A DNA stretch of 36,864 nucleotides, from assembly GCA_017459345.1 (NCBI GenBank), contig JAFUDC010000157.1, forward strand, positions 1-36,864, read 5' to 3'. Position numbers and translations under genes: made by a program. Under the pieces are notes generated by a model. That model ran no database searches. It was not told the DNA's origin and saw only the letters and a program-made list of their open reading frames with translations. Of the stretch, positions 32,527 to 36,864 are shown piece by piece. Source of the stretch: Eubacterium sp. Lineage in GTDB: Bacteria > Bacillota > Clostridia > Lachnospirales > Lachnospiraceae. Position 1 is the stretch's first letter. The number at the start of each line of letters is the position of its first letter.

Positions 32527-33406
32527 ACAATGTTGACTTAAATTCCTCTCCTGTCAGCTTAAAATAGGCCTCTTTATACTTCTCCACAGTCTTATCAATC
32601 ACTTCCTGAGGCAGGTCATAGCCGCTGTCAGGGTTCGCCTTCAGCCAGTCTCTGACAAACTGCTTATCATAGGAAGGCTGTCCTTTACCTGCTTCATATC
32701 CATCAAGGGGCCAGAAGCGGGAGCTGTCCGGAGTCAGCATCTCATCACCGAGCACAACATTACCCTCTTCATCCAGACCGAACTCAAACTTGGTATCTGC
32801 AATGATGATGCCTCTGCTCAGGGCATAGTCTGCACACTTTCTGTAAAGAGCCAGAGTTTTGTCCCTGAGTTCTTCTGCATAATGCTGGCCCTTACCGGGA
32901 TAGATGGCTTCCAGAATCTCCACTGTCTTCTCAAATGAGACATTCTCATCATGGTCACCTAAGTCTGCCTTGGTAGAAGGGGTGTAGATTGCTTCCGGAA
33001 GCTTCTCAGATTCCTTAAGTCCTTCAGGAAGACGAATACCGCAGACAGTTCCGTTCTCCTTGTAGCTTGCCCAGCCGCTGCCGGTAATATAACCGCGGAC
33101 GATGCACTCTATAGGGAGCATCTCAAGCTTTCTGCACATGGTGGATCTCCCGGCAAATTTTTCATTCTGGAAGAATTCCGGCATATCCTTCACATCGGTG
33201 GAAATCAGATGGTTGGGAAGGATATCACTGGTATAATCAAACCAGAATCTGGACATCTGGGTAAGGATAGCCCCCTTATCTGTGATCGTATTCTTAAGAA
33301 TCACGTCAAAGGCAGAGATCCTGTCTGTCGCTACCAGAATCAGACTGTCACCGATATCATAAATCTCTCGTACTTTTCCTTCTTTAATCGGAGTAAATTC
33401 TTTCAT
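32525..33406 (-). CDS. purC: SAICAR synthase (phosphoribosylaminoimidazole-succinocarboxamide synthase)
   Basis: Purine biosynthesis enzyme of 293 residues that joins aspartate to CAIR with ATP. Its length fits the longer type of the family. The N-terminus has KEGKVREIYDIGDSLILVAT then DRISAFDVIL, followed by RKLEMLPIECIVRGYITGSG and, near 190-225, GIIIADTKFEFGLDE and LGDEMLTPDSSRFW, which are family signatures. AAGGGGAA lies 6 bases before the ATG. It follows nth by 22 bases and ends in a strong terminator. No other purine gene is in the window, so purC is apart from a pur operon here. Confidence 0.97.
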   Translation of the reverse strand: MKEFTPIKEGKVREIYDIGDSLILVATDRISAFDVILKNTITDKGAILTQMSRFWFDYTSDILPNHLISTDVKDMPEFFQNEKFAGRSTMCRKLEMLPIECIVRGYITGSGWASYKENGTVCGIRLPEGLKESEKLPEAIYTPSTKADLGDHDENVSFEKTVEILEAIYPGKGQHYAEELRDKTLALYRKCADYALSRGIIIADTKFEFGLDEEGNVVLGDEMLTPDSSRFWPLDGYEAGKGQPSYDKQFVRDWLKANPDSGYDLPQEVIDKTVEKYKEAYFKLTGEEFKSTL

Positions 33407-33428
33407 GTAAATTCCCCTTTTCTATATT

Positions 33429-34073
33429 TTAATCTTCAGCAGACTGCTTTTCCCTGCAAATGTCACTTAAGCAGCACCTGTCGCAGTAAGGCCTGGTTCT
33501 TGCAGTGCAGACGGCTCTCCCGTGATACACCAGCCGGTGGCAGAACTCATTCCCCTCTTGGGGTGGAATAATCTTCCAAAGCGCCATCTCCACTTTTTTG
33601 GGATCCTTTATTCCGTCCACCAGGCCGATTCGGTTGGTCAGGCGGATGCAGTGGGTATCTGTGACGATGGCCGGCTGTCCGAATACATCTCCCATGATGA
33701 GATTAGCACTCTTTCTGCCGACACCGGGCAGCCGCATCAGCTCATCAAATGTATCGGGAACCTTGCAGTCATACTCATCTCGAAGCATCCTCATACATTT
33801 ACTGATGTCCCTGGCTTTGGACTTACCCAGACCGCAGGGACGGACGATGGCCTCGATATCCTCAGGCTCGGCAAGGGCCAGTTCCTCAATCCCCGGATAT
33901 TTTGCAAAGAGGTCCTTTACGATGACATTCACTCTCTCATCCGTACACTGGGCTGCAAGACGCACGCTGACCAGCAGCTTCCATGCTTCATTATAATCCA
34001 GGGTACAATCCGCATCCGGATATTCCTTTTTCAGCCTGTCTATCACAAGCAGAGCCAGTTCCTTCTTATCCAT
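33429..34073 (-). CDS. nth: endonuclease III (DNA glycosylase/AP lyase)
   Basis: Base-excision repair enzyme of 214 residues that removes oxidised pyrimidines and nicks AP sites. The helix-hairpin-helix LPGVGRKSANLIMG contains the catalytic Lys121, and Asp139 in VTDTHCIRLTNRIG is the second catalytic residue. A [4Fe-4S] cluster is formed by Cys189, Cys197, Cys200 and Cys206, with the usual 7-2-5 spacing. AGGAGG lies 6 bases before the ATG. It is followed by purC in the same transcript. Confidence 0.97.
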   Translation of the reverse strand: MDKKELALLVIDRLKKEYPDADCTLDYNEAWKLLVSVRLAAQCTDERVNVIVKDLFAKYPGIEELALAEPEDIEAIVRPCGLGKSKARDISKCMRMLRDEYDCKVPDTFDELMRLPGVGRKSANLIMGDVFGQPAIVTDTHCIRLTNRIGLVDGIKDPKKVEMALWKIIPPQEGNEFCHRLVYHGRAVCTARTRPYCDRCCLSDICREKQSAED

Positions 34074-34290
34074 CCATTCCTCCTGAGTTTTTTACTACCC
34101 CCTTCCCACAAGAAAAAGGAGCATTCTTAATCGATTGGAACAAAATATACATTTATATGTTATATAAAATGTCAATTATACATCTTATAGTTACTGTTGT
34201 GACTATATTATATTTATTCTCTTTATAGTATCTTAATATATATAATGCGCAATTTAATATTCCACTATCACAAAAGAGAAAGGAAGTCCA
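34074..34290. other. AT-rich divergent regulatory region
   Basis: The 217-base gap between nth (minus) and the HTH gene (plus) is very AT-rich. On the minus strand it has a perfect -35 TTGACA (34170-34175), with TATATT about 20 bases downstream as an imperfect -10, likely serving nth. On the plus strand TATAAT at 34241-34246 is a good -10 for the HTH gene but its -35 is poor. No coding frame is seen. Confidence 0.5.
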
Positions 34291-34509
34291 ATGATCGTAT
34301 ATACTCCATTCTGGGAAACTCTGCAGCAATCCGGCGAGACGACATATACACTGATCAATAATTATAAAATATCCAGCGCAACAATCCACAAACTGCGCAG
34401 GAATTACCCGATCACCACGACAACGATCAATGATCTGTGCCGCATATTACACTGCGGTGTTAACCAGATATTGCGATACGTCCCCTCTGAGGAGGATCAG
34501 ACCCTGTAA
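34291..34509 (+). CDS. small HTH (Xre/Cro-like) transcriptional regulator
   Basis: Protein of 72 residues made almost only of a helix-turn-helix domain. The pattern TTYTLINNYKISSATIHKLR followed by TTTTINDLCRILHCGVNQIL fits the five-helix Cro/Xre fold of the short YozG-like type. No effector domain is present. AGAAAGGAA precedes the ATG at a spacing of about 5-6. It stands alone between nth and atpC; its target is unknown, perhaps its own AT-rich upstream region. Confidence 0.88.
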   Translation: MIVYTPFWETLQQSGETTYTLINNYKISSATIHKLRRNYPITTTTINDLCRILHCGVNQILRYVPSEEDQTL

Positions 34510-34515
34510 TTCACA

Positions 34516-34536
34516 ATTGCCGGCATAGCCGGCAAT
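34516..34536. terminator. possible bidirectional terminator hairpin
   Basis: Perfect 9-bp stem ATTGCCGGC/GCCGGCAAT with an ATA loop, between the 3' ends of the HTH gene and atpC. Neither strand has a T-run after it, so termination strength is uncertain. Confidence 0.5.
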
Positions 34537-34547
34537 AATATAAGCAA

Positions 34548-34952
34548 TTACATCCTGGCGACACTCTCCCGGATCAGGGCCCGCTTAAGGGCCAGCTCCG
34601 CCCGCTTCATATCCATGTCGCCTCCGGCTTCAATCCGGCGCTTTGCCCGGATGGCTGCCTCTTTCGCCCGGTTTACATCAATCTCCTCCGGCCACTCCGC
34701 AGTCTCAGCCAGGATAGTCACCTTCTCCTGGCTGATTTCTACAAAGCCTGCGTGGAGGGCTGCTGTGCGCTGGGTATTCTCATCCTCTGATATGGTCAGA
34801 ACACCCGGGGCGAGAATCTGGGTCATGGGAATATGCCCGGCATAAACCCCCACATCTCCTTCTGTGGTGGTATACTCTACCATATACACATCATTACTGT
34901 AGAAGATCTTATCCGGTGAGATAATCTCCAGTTTAAATAATCTCTCTGCCAT
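34548..34952 (-). CDS. atpC: ATP synthase F1 subunit epsilon
   Basis: Small regulatory subunit of the F1 sector, 134 residues. The N-terminal beta domain has KLEIISPDKIFYSNDVYMVE and GDVGVYAGHIPMTQILAPGV; the C-terminal two-helix domain is rich in Ala/Arg (AKEAAIRAKRRIEAGGD). It is the last gene of the atp operon, 8 bases after atpD. Confidence 0.96.
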   Translation of the reverse strand: MAERLFKLEIISPDKIFYSNDVYMVEYTTTEGDVGVYAGHIPMTQILAPGVLTISEDENTQRTAALHAGFVEISQEKVTILAETAEWPEEIDVNRAKEAAIRAKRRIEAGGDMDMKRAELALKRALIRESVARM

Positions 34953-34960
34953 GAGCTCAC

Positions 34961-36355
<1,395 letters not shown>

Positions 36356-36381
36356 TTAACTCCTTTAAAAATTTAAAAATA

Positions 36382-36864
36382 TTAATTCAACGCCTCCGCG
36401 CCGGATATAATCTCTGTCAGTTCCTGGGTGATTGCCCCCTGTCTTGCCCTGTTGTAGGCAAGGGACAGGGTGGAGATCATCTCCTCCGCATTGCTGGTGG
36501 CGGAATCCATGGCCTGCATCCTGGCTCCGTTCTCACTGGCCACCGCTTCGATAAAGGCACCGTAGATGGTGCTGTTGATATACTTGGGGATGATCATGTC
36601 CAGGGATTCCTCGGCTTCCGGCTCATAATTCATGGGCGCCTCCTTCTCCCCGGCTGCCTCCTGACCGGCAGACTCGACATCCACCGGCAGCAGCTTCTCC
36701 AGCTGAGGGATGTGGGATACCGTGTTCTTAAAACTGGTATAGGCAAGATAAATCTCTCCGATCTGGCCGGCCCGGTAGGCCTTAAGGACCTTCTCCCCGA
36801 CTTCGGCAGCGTCAGCAAAGAGGGGCTCATTGATCATATCGGAATCATCAGCCACGATTCTATA
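36382..36864 (-). CDS. atpG: ATP synthase F1 subunit gamma, C-terminal part (truncated by window edge)
   Basis: Rotor shaft subunit of F1. About 161 residues of a protein usually near 290 are in the window; the reading frame stays open to the right edge (first visible residues YRIVADDSDMIN), so any internal start is not the true one. The C-terminal helix motif IEAVASENGARMQAMDSATS, then NAEEMISTLSLAYNRARQGA ending in QELTEIISGAEAL, is the family signature. A short Glu/Ala-rich insertion is seen around AGQEAAGEKEAPMNYEPEAE. It is followed by atpD after 29 bases. Confidence 0.97.
   Translation of the reverse strand, partial: YRIVADDSDMINEPLFADAAEVGEKVLKAYRAGQIGEIYLAYTSFKNTVSHIPQLEKLLPVDVESAGQEAAGEKEAPMNYEPEAEESLDMIIPKYINSTIYGAFIEAVASENGARMQAMDSATSNAEEMISTLSLAYNRARQGAITQELTEIISGAEALN

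Noticed and set aside
34191-34225. TTGTGA with nearby AT-rich sequence as a promoter for the HTH gene
   Set aside because: At a 17-base spacing no -10-like hexamer follows; only the TATAAT at 34241 is a good element.

Overview
The window is a chromosomal segment of an endospore-forming, Gram-positive member of the Clostridia, most likely a Lachnospiraceae-type anaerobe. This is inferred from sporulation genes (spoIIAA-spoIIAB-sigF, spoVAA-E), strong AGGAGG-type ribosome binding sites, Firmicute-type promoters and several protein families I associate with Lachnospiraceae. No rRNA, tRNA, CRISPR array, insertion sequence or prophage was seen. It looks like ordinary core chromosome, with most genes on the minus strand.

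Layout. 1-5.1 kb: the 5' part of leuS and an L,D-transpeptidase gene (minus), divergent from a class A penicillin-binding protein (plus). 5.1-7.1 kb: a DUF3783-like gene and spoVAD-spoVAE (minus). 7.2-12.4 kb: an eight-gene minus-strand operon resembling a reduced type IV pilus system (transglutaminase lipoprotein, PilC/GspF, four small membrane-anchored pilin-like proteins, PilT, HPt protein). 12.6-15.9 kb: truA, a 510-bp intergenic region, a strongly expressed-looking multi-pass membrane protein (plus), a YfcE-type phosphoesterase (minus) and an HD-domain protein (plus). 15.9-19.0 kb: spoIIAA-spoIIAB-sigF-spoVAA-spoVAB-spoVAC (minus). 19.2-20.9 kb: a membrane-anchored zinc-ribbon/TPR protein and an unlisted 49-residue acidic protein. 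21-32.4 kb: a long minus-strand run of dus, a subtilisin-like protease, a 1170-residue protein, an actin/Hsp70-fold protein, a helical-repeat protein and valS. 32.5-36.9 kb: nth-purC, a small HTH regulator (plus) and the end of the ATP synthase operon (atpG-atpD-atpC).

How the genes fit together. The sporulation genes form the sigma-F switch (SpoIIAA, SpoIIAB, SigF) plus the SpoVA dipicolinate channel, but the channel genes are split: AA-AB-AC follow sigF, while AD-AE lie about 9 kb away. Both pieces carry a sigma-G-like promoter, each tightly packed against a terminator-like hairpin just before the first spoVA gene. The pilus-like operon has the retraction-type ATPase and the inner-membrane platform but no PilB, prepilin peptidase or classic pilin here. 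The most unusual uncharacterised module is the 1170-residue protein, the actin/Hsp70-fold protein and the helical-repeat protein, packed between a secreted protease and valS.
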